Shown here piece after piece: positions 17,868-26,976 of a stretch of DNA of 64,000 bases; the stretch's first letter is position 1; the number at the start of each line of letters is the position of its first letter. The stretch spans positions 1,940,501-2,004,500 of the forward strand of contig NZ_AP028156.1 of NCBI RefSeq assembly GCF_033096465.1, in the 5' to 3' direction. The notes under the pieces are model-generated. The model was not told the DNA's origin. It was given only the letters and a program-made list of their open reading frames with translations, and searched no databases. The stretch is from Blautia luti (GTDB lineage: Bacteria; Bacillota; Clostridia; Lachnospirales; Lachnospiraceae). The translations under genes were made by a program, and so were the position numbers.

Positions 17868-18302
17868 TCAGTGTAATCCTTTTACAAAATCCGTTGCATT
17901 TTTCATATCTTCTTCATTCGGATGGCCTTTAGCAATACCTCCAACCAGTTTAAATGGTCCGAATGTGTCATACCCTTTACAGCCAAATTTTCCAACCACA
18001 CTGGCATGTTTTTTATCCAAAATCCGCTCTATTGATTTGTAATTCGCACTTCCACCATAAGTACAGATCAGAAATATCTTTTTGTCATCCGGTAGGTTCT
18101 TCTCTGCAAATCCCAATATCGACTGATGAAATTTTGAAAAATAGATTCCTGATGCAAATCCAATCATATCATAACTGTTCAGATCTGCATTTGGCTGTTT
18201 TACAGCATCAATCAAATCGACCTGGCACTCTTCTGCTATGCCCTTTACTAATTTTTCTGTATTTCCATGATGTACAGATGCATATACGATCGCTTTTCTC
18301 AT
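17868..18302 (-). CDS. Flavodoxin family protein
   Basis: 144-residue flavodoxin-like electron carrier or FMN reductase. The FMN phosphate loop is YASVHHGNTEKL near the N-terminus, and the YDMIGFASGIYF and ICTYGGSANYKS loops would contact the flavin ring. It overlaps the YjbR-family gene upstream by 4 nt (ATGA), so the two are co-translated. No redox partner gene is present nearby. Similar small flavodoxins are common in anaerobic Firmicutes. Confidence 0.85.
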   Translation of the reverse strand: MRKAIVYASVHHGNTEKLVKGIAEECQVDLIDAVKQPNADLNSYDMIGFASGIYFSKFHQSILGFAEKNLPDDKKIFLICTYGGSANYKSIERILDKKHASVVGKFGCKGYDTFGPFKLVGGIAKGHPNEEDMKNATDFVKGLH

Positions 18303-18673
18303 TTGTTTTCCTTTCTGCCTGCTCCATCAATCAGGTCATAACTCATATCCAAAAAGTCCAGTATCTTTGCTTCACTGACTGAACCATCCAGTAAAATCGT
18401 GATCCAGTGCTGTTTATTCATATGGTGTCCTGGTAAAAATCCATAAGTCTGAATAATCATGCTGGTCATTTCTGGATCGCACTTTACATCCATGATGTCA
18501 ACCAGATCATTTTCCTCTAATCCCAGTTTCGATTTTTCAACCGTCATGATCACTGCATACCATTTCCCATTTTTATGTCGGAGCACTGCACTGTCCGGTA
18601 GTTTACTCCATAAATATTCCGGCATTGTGCCATACTGTTTCTGCACATATTCAAAAATTTCTTCTTTCTTCAC
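18299..18673 (-). CDS. MmcQ/YjbR family protein
   Basis: 124-residue protein of the MmcQ/YjbR family (CyaY-like DNA-binding fold). The conserved end GHHMNKQHWITILLDGS is diagnostic, with KWYAVIMTV in the middle. The start is a GTG at 18673 with AGGAG 11 nt upstream. It is the first gene of a two-gene unit with flavodoxin. The biological role of the family is not settled. Confidence 0.8.
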   Translation of the reverse strand: MKKEEIFEYVQKQYGTMPEYLWSKLPDSAVLRHKNGKWYAVIMTVEKSKLGLEENDLVDIMDVKCDPEMTSMIIQTYGFLPGHHMNKQHWITILLDGSVSEAKILDFLDMSYDLIDGAGRKENK

Positions 18674-18813
18674 AATCTATTCAACTCCTGATTCTTCTGA
18701 TATCCTGCCCATAATCATACCACATTTTCACATCCCATACTACCTGCCAAATTCTTTTGCATTTTCCAGGTTCTCCTGACTTTAACTAATAGAGGGGTAA
18801 AACAGCAAGGACA

Positions 18814-18869
18814 GGAAGTGAGGATACACTTCCGGAAAATCCCAATTTAGGGTCCCCTTCCCTAAATTG
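18814..18869 (+). other. Putative origin of transfer (oriT) region
   Basis: Two hairpins precede the mobilisation genes: GGAAGTG-aggata-CACTTCC (18814-18833) and the perfect 10-bp inverted repeat CAATTTAGGG-tcccctt-CCCTAAATTG (18843-18869). An inverted repeat upstream of mobC-relaxase is the usual oriT layout; the nick site is not determined. Confidence 0.55.
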
Positions 18870-18923
18870 AAAAAGCACTGAAAGCAACGATACTACTGCC
18901 TCTCACAGAAAGGAGAAACTGCA

Positions 18924-19234
18924 ATGGCTGAGAAAAAGAGAAACAAAGAAATCCATTTTTATGTTACCGAAGAAGAAAGGAAACTTATCCGCAGGAAGAT
19001 GATAGAATCAAAGGGAGCTTATCTGCGTAAAATGGCAATCGACGGTTAATCGTCAACACCGACACTACTCCGCTAAAGAAACAGTATGAGGAAATGCACA
19101 AGATTGGCGTAAATATCAATCAGATTGCAAAAAAGGTAAATACCACCGGAGATCTGTATCCGGAAGAAATGCAAGAATTGAAAGAGATGGTGAAAGAATT
19201 ATGGCGTATCTTAAGATCTTCCCAATTAAAGTAA
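18924..19234 (+). pseudogene. mobC: Relaxosome accessory protein MobC, frameshifted
   Basis: The first frame gives MAEKKRNKEIHFYVTEEERK ... AYLRKMAIDG and then a TAA at 19047-19049. In another frame the protein continues as IVNTDTTPLKKQYEEMHKIG, VNINQIAKKVN and KELWRILRS. Restoring one base near 19048 (a Tyr codon) joins them into a typical MobC of about 103 residues, an RHH-type protein that helps the relaxase at oriT. AAAGGAG precedes the ATG. The second part overlaps the relaxase start, as in intact elements. Either the gene is inactivated or there is a single-base sequence error. Confidence 0.75.
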
Positions 19235-20580
19235 CAGACAAGAAAGCTCTGGACTACATCACGAATCCAGATAAAACAGATGAAAAACTGTTAGTTTCCA
19301 GTTTTGGCTGTTCTCCTGAAACAGCTGATCTGGAATTTGCCATGACGAGAGAACATGCAAAAAAGAACGGAATGGATAAAGGCGATAATCTGGCATTTCA
19401 CCTGATCCAGTCTTTTAAGCCTGGCGAAACAGATGCAGAAACCGCTCATCGCTTAGGACAACAATTTGCAGATGAAGTACTGAAAGGAAAATATGAATAC
19501 GTGATCAGCACCCATGTTGATAAAAATCATATCCATAACCACATCATCTTTAATGCAGCAAGTTTTGTTGATCATCACAAATATGTTTCCAATAAGCGGA
19601 GCTACCATAAAATCTGCCGGATCAGTAATCGCATTTGCCATGAAAACGGACTTGCCACCAGTATGCCAACCGGAGAAAAAGGAAAAAGCTATAAAGAGAA
19701 CATGGAATATCATCGTGGCACCAGTTGGAAAGCCAAGCTACGTGTTGCAGTTGATAAGGCAATCTGGACTTCCATTAACTATGAGGAATTTCTACAAAAA
19801 ATGCAGTTAGCCGGATATGAAGTCCGCCAAGGAAAACATCTGTCCTTCCGTGCACCGGCGCAGGAGAATTTCACTTATATGAAATCTCTCGGAAGCTATT
19901 ATTCAGAAGAAAATGTTCGCATTCGCCTGGCTAAAAATCGTAGCAAAGTGAAAACTCCAAAGCATCTATCCAGAGAAGCTCGCCTGTATATCAATATCTC
20001 CACGTATGTTACAACCGGCAATCGAGAAAGATTTGAACGTTGGGCAAAATTAAGTAATCTAAAAGAGGCAGCCCGCACCTTCAACTATCTTTCCGAAAAT
20101 AACCTGCTGAATTATGAAGATTTCAAGCAGCACGTTTCCGATATTGATGCTTCTGTTAAAACGGCTGATCAGAGAATAGCACAAATCAACAGTGAGCTGA
20201 GCACACAGAAAATCATTCAGAAACACTGCGATTCTTACCGACTCTGCCGTAAAGTAATTGAAGATTGCCAATCTGCTAAAAATCCAAAAGCATACCGCAC
20301 AAAACATCAGGCAGAATACCAGCTCCACGATTCACTAAAAAAAGAGCTTCAGTATCTCGGCGTTACCCAAATCCCAAGCTCTAATAAAATCCAGAAACGA
20401 ATTGAAAATCTTGAATCTGAACAGGCTGCTACCGTCCGGGAAAAACAGGAATTACAGAAAAAACAAAAGACACTGGAAATCATTCAGCAAAATTTCTCTA
20501 CACTGCTCGATGCTCCAGAGATCAGTTCAGACTTACTTCCGGCAAAAAGGGAACCTGTTTCTGTCACAAGAGATAAATAA
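19201..20580 (+). CDS. MOBP-type relaxase / mobilization protein
   Basis: 459-residue relaxase that would nick oriT and pilot single-stranded DNA during conjugative mobilisation. The metal-binding 3H region is visible (HVDKNHIHNHIIFN, about residues 101-114), followed by the family's SNKRSYHKICRISNRI and CHENGL. The C-terminal 180 residues are coiled-coil and rich in Lys, Glu and Gln. It has no helicase domain, so the element depends on another plasmid or ICE for transfer. The ATG at 19201 overlaps the end of mobC. No integrase gene is present in the window, so this is a remnant or one end of an integrative mobilizable element. Confidence 0.85.
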   Translation: MAYLKIFPIKVTDKKALDYITNPDKTDEKLLVSSFGCSPETADLEFAMTREHAKKNGMDKGDNLAFHLIQSFKPGETDAETAHRLGQQFADEVLKGKYEYVISTHVDKNHIHNHIIFNAASFVDHHKYVSNKRSYHKICRISNRICHENGLATSMPTGEKGKSYKENMEYHRGTSWKAKLRVAVDKAIWTSINYEEFLQKMQLAGYEVRQGKHLSFRAPAQENFTYMKSLGSYYSEENVRIRLAKNRSKVKTPKHLSREARLYINISTYVTTGNRERFERWAKLSNLKEAARTFNYLSENNLLNYEDFKQHVSDIDASVKTADQRIAQINSELSTQKIIQKHCDSYRLCRKVIEDCQSAKNPKAYRTKHQAEYQLHDSLKKELQYLGVTQIPSSNKIQKRIENLESEQAATVREKQELQKKQKTLEIIQQNFSTLLDAPEISSDLLPAKREPVSVTRDK

Positions 20581-20595
20581 GAGTACACTGGCAAA

Positions 20596-21039
20596 TCACT
20601 CATTTTCTTCCAAATCTTCCCAAGGTTTCAGACCCATTTCCTCCCAGGTGACACCATACGGTGCACCTCCGGAGGTATAACCGGCAATAAAGAAAAATCG
20701 GTCATCTTGCAAGATTTCTTCTTTAGTCAGATTATCTCTTGCTTCTTTTTTCCGTTTTGCTCGCTTCTGCTGCTTCTTTTGTTTCGCAACAGCTGCTTTT
20801 TCTTCCGGTGTTTTCTTATGTCCTTTTGACATAAGTGTTTCTAGTGTAATTCCACTCTGAATGTCTCTCAAGATACGTTCTTCATAACCCTTTTCACGCT
20901 TTTCGACAATTTTATAAAATTCTTCATATTCCGTTTTAGGAGCAAGCGATTGAATTACTGTAAACAACCTTTTCCATATATCATTCATTTCAGTAGCATC
21001 CGGCATTCGCCGATTTTCAAGATAAAACTTCAAATACAT
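20596..21039 (-). CDS. Conserved mobile-element-associated protein, unknown function
   Basis: 147-residue protein with a central Lys-rich basic stretch (about 90-103, QKKQQKRAKRKKEA) and a C-terminal block DDRFFFIAGYTSGGAPYGVT followed by WEEMGLKPWE. I recall such blocks in small proteins carried by Clostridia mobile elements, but know no function. The start is doubtful: ATG 21039 lacks a ribosome site and sensible sequence continues upstream (SAIADKTYKMYLKF) to a stop near 21100, so the true N-terminus may be lost. It converges with the relaxase gene 15 nt away. Confidence 0.5.
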   Translation of the reverse strand: MYLKFYLENRRMPDATEMNDIWKRLFTVIQSLAPKTEYEEFYKIVEKREKGYEERILRDIQSGITLETLMSKGHKKTPEEKAAVAKQKKQQKRAKRKKEARDNLTKEEILQDDRFFFIAGYTSGGAPYGVTWEEMGLKPWEDLEENE

Positions 21040-21124
21040 TTTGTATGTTTTATCTGCTATTGCACTCTTCTGTTTTTGTTTTAAGTCTTTATAGCTTCTG
21101 TCGTTTCTCTACATCTATAATTCC

Positions 21125-21580
21125 TCATCTGCCTTCTTTCTCCCGTGCCATCAAAAGCATTTTTTCAAAAGACTGAATGAATCTTTCATCATCTTCCGCC
21201 GTACGCTTCTTCGGTCCCTTGATATGGCATTTACGGGAACTTCTTCTAGCTTTTTTATTCAGGTGACGTTCCATGAGCATCTGATCAATATTATCATTGG
21301 TGTACCATTTACCTGATTGATGAATAGCATAAGCACCTTTTCCCAATGCCATTGCAGCTACACCGTAGTCCTGTGATACAACAATATCTCCTTTATGGCA
21401 GATACTGATCAGTTTATAATCTACTGCATCTGCTCCTGCACCGACAACAACTTCACTATAAGCTGATGACAGCACATGATTCGTATCACACAACAACGTT
21501 ACTGGGACACTATTTTCTTTTGCAATCTTTTCAATGATCGCAACCACTGGGCAGGCATCTGCATCAACAAATATTTGCAT
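21125..21580 (-). CDS. yaiI: YaiI/YqxD family (DUF188) protein
   Basis: 151-residue protein of the UPF0178/DUF188 family, a PIN-like fold with likely nuclease ancestry. The motif MQIFVDADACPV at the N-terminus, LCDTNH in the middle and DIVVSQDYGVAAMAL, then NIDQMLMERH, are characteristic. ATG at 21580 is preferred over longer starts because AGAGGAG lies about 10 nt upstream. It follows yedK by 23 nt on the same strand and is the last gene of the long minus-strand run. The cellular role of the family is not established. Confidence 0.88.
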   Translation of the reverse strand: MQIFVDADACPVVAIIEKIAKENSVPVTLLCDTNHVLSSAYSEVVVGAGADAVDYKLISICHKGDIVVSQDYGVAAMALGKGAYAIHQSGKWYTNDNIDQMLMERHLNKKARRSSRKCHIKGPKKRTAEDDERFIQSFEKMLLMAREKEGR

Positions 21581-21603
21581 CTTTCTATTTCTCCTCTGAA
21601 CCA

Positions 21604-22188
21604 TTATAAGAACAAGCTCTGCTGCTCGTATTCTGCCTCTCGCTTTAGCTGAACCGGTACCTGATGCAGAATCTGTTCCATTTTCTTGTCATCAAACCAA
21701 TCTTTCAACTGCTCTTTTTCTAATATTAACGGCATACGGTCATGCACTTTTATCATAGATTCATTGGCTGCTGTAGTCATGATTACAAATCGTCGTTCAT
21801 TCTCGAACCAATCACAGAAGCCAGCCATATACAATACTGGTACATCATATCTGGAAAATGTATTTTTCTCTTTTAACCGATTCCATTCATAGAACCCACT
21901 TGCCGGTATCAAAATGCGATGATAGAGGATTCCATTTTGAAAAGAAGGTTTGTCCATAACAGATTCTGCTCTTGCATTTATAACCAGATTCTTTCCTTGT
22001 GACAATGGATATCCCCACTTGCAAACATCCAGTTTCAATCCATGTTCTGATTTTTCAATAATCGGTGCTACATTAGTTGGAAAGATATCTCCTGCAAAAT
22101 GTTCCTGCCAGATTCGTTGGTCTATATCATGCACTACTTTTTCGATTTCATCTGCCATATCAGAGTCAATATAATATCTACCACACAT
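21604..22188 (-). CDS. yedK: SOS response-associated protein YedK (HMCES/SRAP family)
   Basis: 194-residue SRAP-domain protein. Family members use the Cys at position 2 to form a DNA-protein crosslink with abasic sites in single-stranded DNA. The catalytic Cys is present in MCGRYY, so the start must be ATG 22188 and not the ATG two codons earlier. Other conserved parts are NARAES, ILIPASGFYEW with the active Glu, and VHDRMPLIL with the active His. It starts inside the last codons of the large SF1 helicase gene (11-nt overlap) and is therefore coupled to the defence island. DNA repair or protection of single-stranded intermediates is a sensible role there (inference). Confidence 0.93.
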   Translation of the reverse strand: MCGRYYIDSDMADEIEKVVHDIDQRIWQEHFAGDIFPTNVAPIIEKSEHGLKLDVCKWGYPLSQGKNLVINARAESVMDKPSFQNGILYHRILIPASGFYEWNRLKEKNTFSRYDVPVLYMAGFCDWFENERRFVIMTTAANESMIKVHDRMPLILEKEQLKDWFDDKKMEQILHQVPVQLKREAEYEQQSLFL

Positions 22189-25100
22189 TATCATCACTTT
22201 CCTTTGAATGTTGATCGACTGTACATATTGCGTCAATTTCTTTTAATTTTAACTCTTTTCCGACATAATATCGTAAAAATTTGTCTTTTAACACATACTT
22301 GTCATCCCGAAGTACAACTGTGACAGGCTTATCAAAATGTCCATGTTCTTTATAATATTCAATCATAGAATCAATTTTCTTTTCTGCGGGCCTATTCTTT
22401 TTAAAACATGGTGGAACTTCAATTTGATTTATAGGAATGCTTCTTATACCATCAAAATGTTCTGGTTGTGTCGTTGTGATTTTTCTGTGCTTTTCAGTTT
22501 CACTATTTCTAAGATAAATCTCTGCATTCTTTATGTCCATTTCAATTTCATGCTTTTCTGATTCAGATAATTTCTCTGTAGCCGCAATATAAAAAACACA
22601 TTGTTCATCTTGAACACATCTTTTTCCTATATTTTCAACACAGTTAATATTGTAGCACTTATTTTTCTTCTCTTTGTATATACAGGATATATGGAGTAAT
22701 AGATCACTTGATTGTTGTTCAACTCTTTTTTCTTCATTTAGAGCACCAGGCAACAGCTCTTCTTTCTGCTCGGATAAATTCTTTTCCTGGTTTCTTTGAA
22801 TCTCATCCGTTTTTTTTATACAGATCGCATTTACTTTTTGCAGTTTTAGATTGCTGGCAACAACATATTGTGCATAATTATCTTTCAATAAATATTTTTG
22901 TCCATCTACTGCTACTCTTATGGGAAGATCAAGCTTTCCATACTTCTTATAGTAATTTTCAATATTCTCCAGTAATTCCTTTACAGGTTCTTTAAATTGA
23001 GATGAGTTTTCGACTTCTATTTGATTCAAAAAAATCTCTCTTTCTTCTGAAAACTCCTGTACTGATGACTTCTCTACTATTTCATCTTTCTGTAGTTTCT
23101 TTTTACCATCCCATTTTAACGCAGCAGACTTTCTTTTCTTGCTCTCTGTTTTATGCTCTTTTTTGTTAGTATTTATTTCTTGATTTTTGTTGGATTCTGT
23201 ATCATATTCTGCTATACTCTCATCCACAACAATAATCAGTTCTGATAATGCTCTGGTATAGGCTATATACTTTTCATTACGACGCATTTTGGCACTTACA
23301 ACAAAAACTTTATCAAATTCAATGCCTTTCACTTCATCAACATACATAACAGCTATAAAACCATTATCCATTGTTTCACCTATCATATTTCGTATGTTTT
23401 CTGGTAAAATATCCATATCAAGGTATTTCATTTTTTGTACAGTTCTTGGTAATAAAATAGCAACTCGTTCGGTTGTTACCATTAACCCTGCAAGTTCTTT
23501 CTCCAGATCTCTTCGTGAGATTTCTCGTACCTTTGGTCCGTCTACGCCTGTTTGCAGTGTTTTAAGTCCAAAATTATCGTTACAGAAACGAGTAATCTGA
23601 TTCGTATTTCTATAATTTTCATTCAACACATATTGTTCTGCCTGAAGCTCCGACAGTAACAGATTCCAATCTGATATACCTCTACCAGATTTCATTACCT
23701 GATTGGTGTCCCCGAAAATATTGAAAACCACATTATTTTGGTTTAATTCCGACAATAATCTATATTCATTTACTGCCAGATCCTGTCCCTCATCCACGCA
23801 TATAAACTGCATATTTCCAATTTTCTTATTAAAATACTTCATTGCAAACATCAGCTGTACATACAAGTCATATCTATGACATTTTCCTGTGATGCTTTTA
23901 ACACCATTTTTCTCTTTGAACACCTGCACGGATTCATCATATATTTGCTGATATATATTCACTAAAGAATATTTTTCTAATTGTTCGTACAGATATTGAA
24001 TTGTCTTTTTTATCTCTTCCGAATATTGTTCTGCTTCAACACGATGATATTCTTCGTAGGCTGCTTTAATATTATCATCAGATTCACTCAACTCATTGAA
24101 AAAACGACTATATTCATCTTTTGCATTACTGCATAATCGTACTTCATCCTGTATTTTTTTAACGTATACTGAGACTTGTTTCATCCATGCAAGGATTTCA
24201 TCATCTTCCTTTCCATCCTGGCTCATGGACAAAATCTTCTTTTGTTCATCCAATTGCGTCTGTAAAGGAATTACCTTGGCTTTGACTTCTTTAATATCTG
24301 CATCCAGTTTTTCCAGCTTTGCCCGTTTTCCAAAAATAATCAATGCACCTTGAATACGGGCATATTCTTTCTGTAACTCCTGAATTTTCTTATTAAGTGC
24401 TTCAATCTCCTGTTGCTTTTCCAATACGTATTCACCAATCTTGGTATTAACTCTTGGCAAAGATTCTTGTACAATGCTCTTTGCAAACTGTTCTGAAGCC
24501 GGAATTCGATCTTCCAGAAACGCCCTACGTTCTTCTGCTTTTGTAATTTTATCTTGGGCAGATGCAAAATCTTGTTCTTTTTTTCTTACCAGATCATTCA
24601 ACGCATCTACACTATATTTCATCTGGATTGTAAATCTGCTCTCTTCAGTCCAGGAAATAGTTTTCTTTTCCTGATTCATCGCCTCCTGCAGTTGAATCAG
24701 AATGTCTACTAATCCATTACGCTTTTCCAGAATATCGTTATATGCACGTTCAAAATCATTCTTAAATTGATCAGAATAAATGTAATCCACATAATCCTGA
24801 CGTACCTGCATTTCAGAAACAATTTTGTTTTCCGGTTTAAATGCAGAATCATATTGTAAAAGCATATCTAAATAGTATTGCTCAACAGATATTCTATGTA
24901 CAGATCCTATTTGCAAACCTTCTGCAAGTCCTTTAATATGCAAGCTGAATTGTTCGTTTGGTGTCAAAATCAAAGCATTCTGTGAAAAGTCAAAATACCG
25001 TTGCTTATATTTTAGTGCCGAAAGTCTATGCAGTAAAACCATTGTTTTTCCTGATCCTGCACATCCCTGTACGATAATATTCTTATTAAAATCTGTATTA

Positions 25101-26962
25101 ACAATCTTATTCTGATTTTCCTGAATGGTTACAAAAATATCTGTAAGGCTATGCTGTTTTTTACGCATATTAAGCACACGTACCAGAAATGGATCCGTAA
25201 TACCACTTTGAAATATTACATCCTCATCCGTTCGTAAATTCACATATCCATATAAAGACGCCTGATCAATATCAAATTGTCTGGATAATTTAATGCCATA
25301 TTCTTTTCCATCTTTATGAACCTTTATGGTCTGATAATTGATCAGCTCATATCCCAAATCACTATTAGCTGAAATTACCTTTTTACCATCTTTCAAAATA
25401 ACATCTGATGCACCGATATAATATGTTTCTGTCTCACCATCTGCTGAAATATCCACTCTGTATGAATATGGCTTTGGTATATAATTTTCTAACTCCTCTA
25501 ATCTTTTCCCGTATTTATTTGCACTGAGCGATTTTGCAAAGGATAAATTTCCGTCATCATAATCACCTACTGCATATGGATTTACGTAATCCGTGCTTCC
25601 ATGAATTTCTTTAATCTCACCAGTAATTCCTGACTCTATATTATTAAGGTGATTTCTTTCTAAATTAAATACTTCACCTGAAGTAATTTGATAATCTGCA
25701 TCATTTACATCACTTATGATTGTAACTTCTGGTCTTCCCAAAGGGTAAATCACATTATAATCATCAATATCCATATAATACTTCTGACACTGCGAGCAAT
25801 ATCCTACCACAAAAATATAAGATTTTCTGCCGCCTTTTTTTTGATTTACCCAAATCAGTACCAATACTTCCTCTGTTTTATGTCCTTCCAGCGAACAATA
25901 AATAGAATCTGATACTACTACGGTATCCTCCTCAGTCAACTTGAAGCAATCCGCAGCATGACTATACGTATATATCTCATGTTTACCGTTTTCAACGATA
26001 TAGTCCGGCTTTATTTCTCTCATTTTAATCAACTGTTTCTTCGGCCGCTTTTTAACTAATGATTCTGTTTCTATTACCGGAACACCATTTAAGGCACAGT
26101 TATCTTCTATTTCCGCAACAGAAGAACTTCTCATAAGAATTTTATTGCATTTGTCGCAAAAGTATCCTGTGAACTCTACTTTTCGATCTTTATATTTTTT
26201 TATACAAGGAATTTCAAAAAGTGCTTCCTCATGGACAGGACATAATGGATTGTCTTCTGTCCAGATTTCAGGTATATAGATTTTGTCCTGGTCTGCAATT
26301 TCGTAAGCCTTCATCTGACTTCTTAAATACTGGTTGCTAGTCTCCAAGGAATAAAAAGTATGAGCAATATTTCTTTTGGTTAATGCCTCATGAATATATT
26401 CTTTCCCTGATTCTTCCAAATAAATACGATTACATTGCGGACATATTTTCAAGACAACACCATATGTTGCCCCTTTCCCCGTATATCTAATTTGTTTCTC
26501 TTTGAATGGAACCCGATGTATGAAACATTTATCTGTCTTATCCGGAATCGCTAATGCCTCCAGCGGCTCCATATTATCCTTCAATATTTCTGCTAATCTC
26601 TTTCCTTCATAGTAATTATTCTGAATTGCTATAAACTCTTCATCTACTTCTTCCGGTTCATCAACATCCGGTTCCACATCCCCACTATTCCGTATGTCTT
26701 GTTTTTCTTCAAATACTGCTGATGATTTCGGGTTTCTTTCATCTTCCTGCACTATTTCACTAGAATCATCGGTAGTATTTACTGTATCTTGATTACTGCC
26801 TTCTACTGACACACCCAATACTTTAGCTATATCAGGTCTTGAAGCTAATAATCCTATTTTCCCAGCTTCATCTAATGTCTCTAAATAATTGATAAATTCT
26901 TCCGGAATATCATTTACGTCCATTTCATCAATATCCCGTTGTTTAAAGAAATTTAATGCCAT
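22178..26962 (-). CDS. Giant SF1 (UvrD-like) helicase with CxxC pairs and twin ParB-like repeats
   Basis: 1594 residues. N-terminal third: an acidic linker, then three CxxC pairs in similar contexts, CPQC (about 174), CDKC (about 267) and CSQC (about 387), probably parts of zinc-binding modules. Central part: an SF1 helicase with P-loop GCAGSGKT (about 632-639), a long coiled coil, Walker B FICVDEGQD (about 1052), FGDTNQVM and a final AYTRAL. C-terminal part: a Cys cluster and two copies of a module of about 50 residues (LPIRVAVDGQKYLLKDN at about 1325-1370; KPVTVVLRDDKYVLKDK at about 1530-1575), the second preceded by IPINQIEV, which looks like the ParB/sulfiredoxin N-domain without its usual GxxR. 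It starts 14 nt after the GHKL ATPase gene. Probably part of a DNA-targeting defence module (inference). Confidence 0.8.
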   Translation of the reverse strand: MALNFFKQRDIDEMDVNDIPEEFINYLETLDEAGKIGLLASRPDIAKVLGVSVEGSNQDTVNTTDDSSEIVQEDERNPKSSAVFEEKQDIRNSGDVEPDVDEPEEVDEEFIAIQNNYYEGKRLAEILKDNMEPLEALAIPDKTDKCFIHRVPFKEKQIRYTGKGATYGVVLKICPQCNRIYLEESGKEYIHEALTKRNIAHTFYSLETSNQYLRSQMKAYEIADQDKIYIPEIWTEDNPLCPVHEEALFEIPCIKKYKDRKVEFTGYFCDKCNKILMRSSSVAEIEDNCALNGVPVIETESLVKKRPKKQLIKMREIKPDYIVENGKHEIYTYSHAADCFKLTEEDTVVVSDSIYCSLEGHKTEEVLVLIWVNQKKGGRKSYIFVVGYCSQCQKYYMDIDDYNVIYPLGRPEVTIISDVNDADYQITSGEVFNLERNHLNNIESGITGEIKEIHGSTDYVNPYAVGDYDDGNLSFAKSLSANKYGKRLEELENYIPKPYSYRVDISADGETETYYIGASDVILKDGKKVISANSDLGYELINYQTIKVHKDGKEYGIKLSRQFDIDQASLYGYVNLRTDEDVIFQSGITDPFLVRVLNMRKKQHSLTDIFVTIQENQNKIVNTDFNKNIIVQGCAGSGKTMVLLHRLSALKYKQRYFDFSQNALILTPNEQFSLHIKGLAEGLQIGSVHRISVEQYYLDMLLQYDSAFKPENKIVSEMQVRQDYVDYIYSDQFKNDFERAYNDILEKRNGLVDILIQLQEAMNQEKKTISWTEESRFTIQMKYSVDALNDLVRKKEQDFASAQDKITKAEERRAFLEDRIPASEQFAKSIVQESLPRVNTKIGEYVLEKQQEIEALNKKIQELQKEYARIQGALIIFGKRAKLEKLDADIKEVKAKVIPLQTQLDEQKKILSMSQDGKEDDEILAWMKQVSVYVKKIQDEVRLCSNAKDEYSRFFNELSESDDNIKAAYEEYHRVEAEQYSEEIKKTIQYLYEQLEKYSLVNIYQQIYDESVQVFKEKNGVKSITGKCHRYDLYVQLMFAMKYFNKKIGNMQFICVDEGQDLAVNEYRLLSELNQNNVVFNIFGDTNQVMKSGRGISDWNLLLSELQAEQYVLNENYRNTNQITRFCNDNFGLKTLQTGVDGPKVREISRRDLEKELAGLMVTTERVAILLPRTVQKMKYLDMDILPENIRNMIGETMDNGFIAVMYVDEVKGIEFDKVFVVSAKMRRNEKYIAYTRALSELIIVVDESIAEYDTESNKNQEINTNKKEHKTESKKRKSAALKWDGKKKLQKDEIVEKSSVQEFSEEREIFLNQIEVENSSQFKEPVKELLENIENYYKKYGKLDLPIRVAVDGQKYLLKDNYAQYVVASNLKLQKVNAICIKKTDEIQRNQEKNLSEQKEELLPGALNEEKRVEQQSSDLLLHISCIYKEKKNKCYNINCVENIGKRCVQDEQCVFYIAATEKLSESEKHEIEMDIKNAEIYLRNSETEKHRKITTTQPEHFDGIRSIPINQIEVPPCFKKNRPAEKKIDSMIEYYKEHGHFDKPVTVVLRDDKYVLKDKFLRYYVGKELKLKEIDAICTVDQHSKESDDNVW

Positions 26963-26976
26963 TTTTCTAATCCCTT

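Noticed and set aside
14523-21100. An active prophage or complete integrative element.
   Set aside because: No integrase, structural phage genes or transfer apparatus; only regulators, a broken mobC, a relaxase and fragments.
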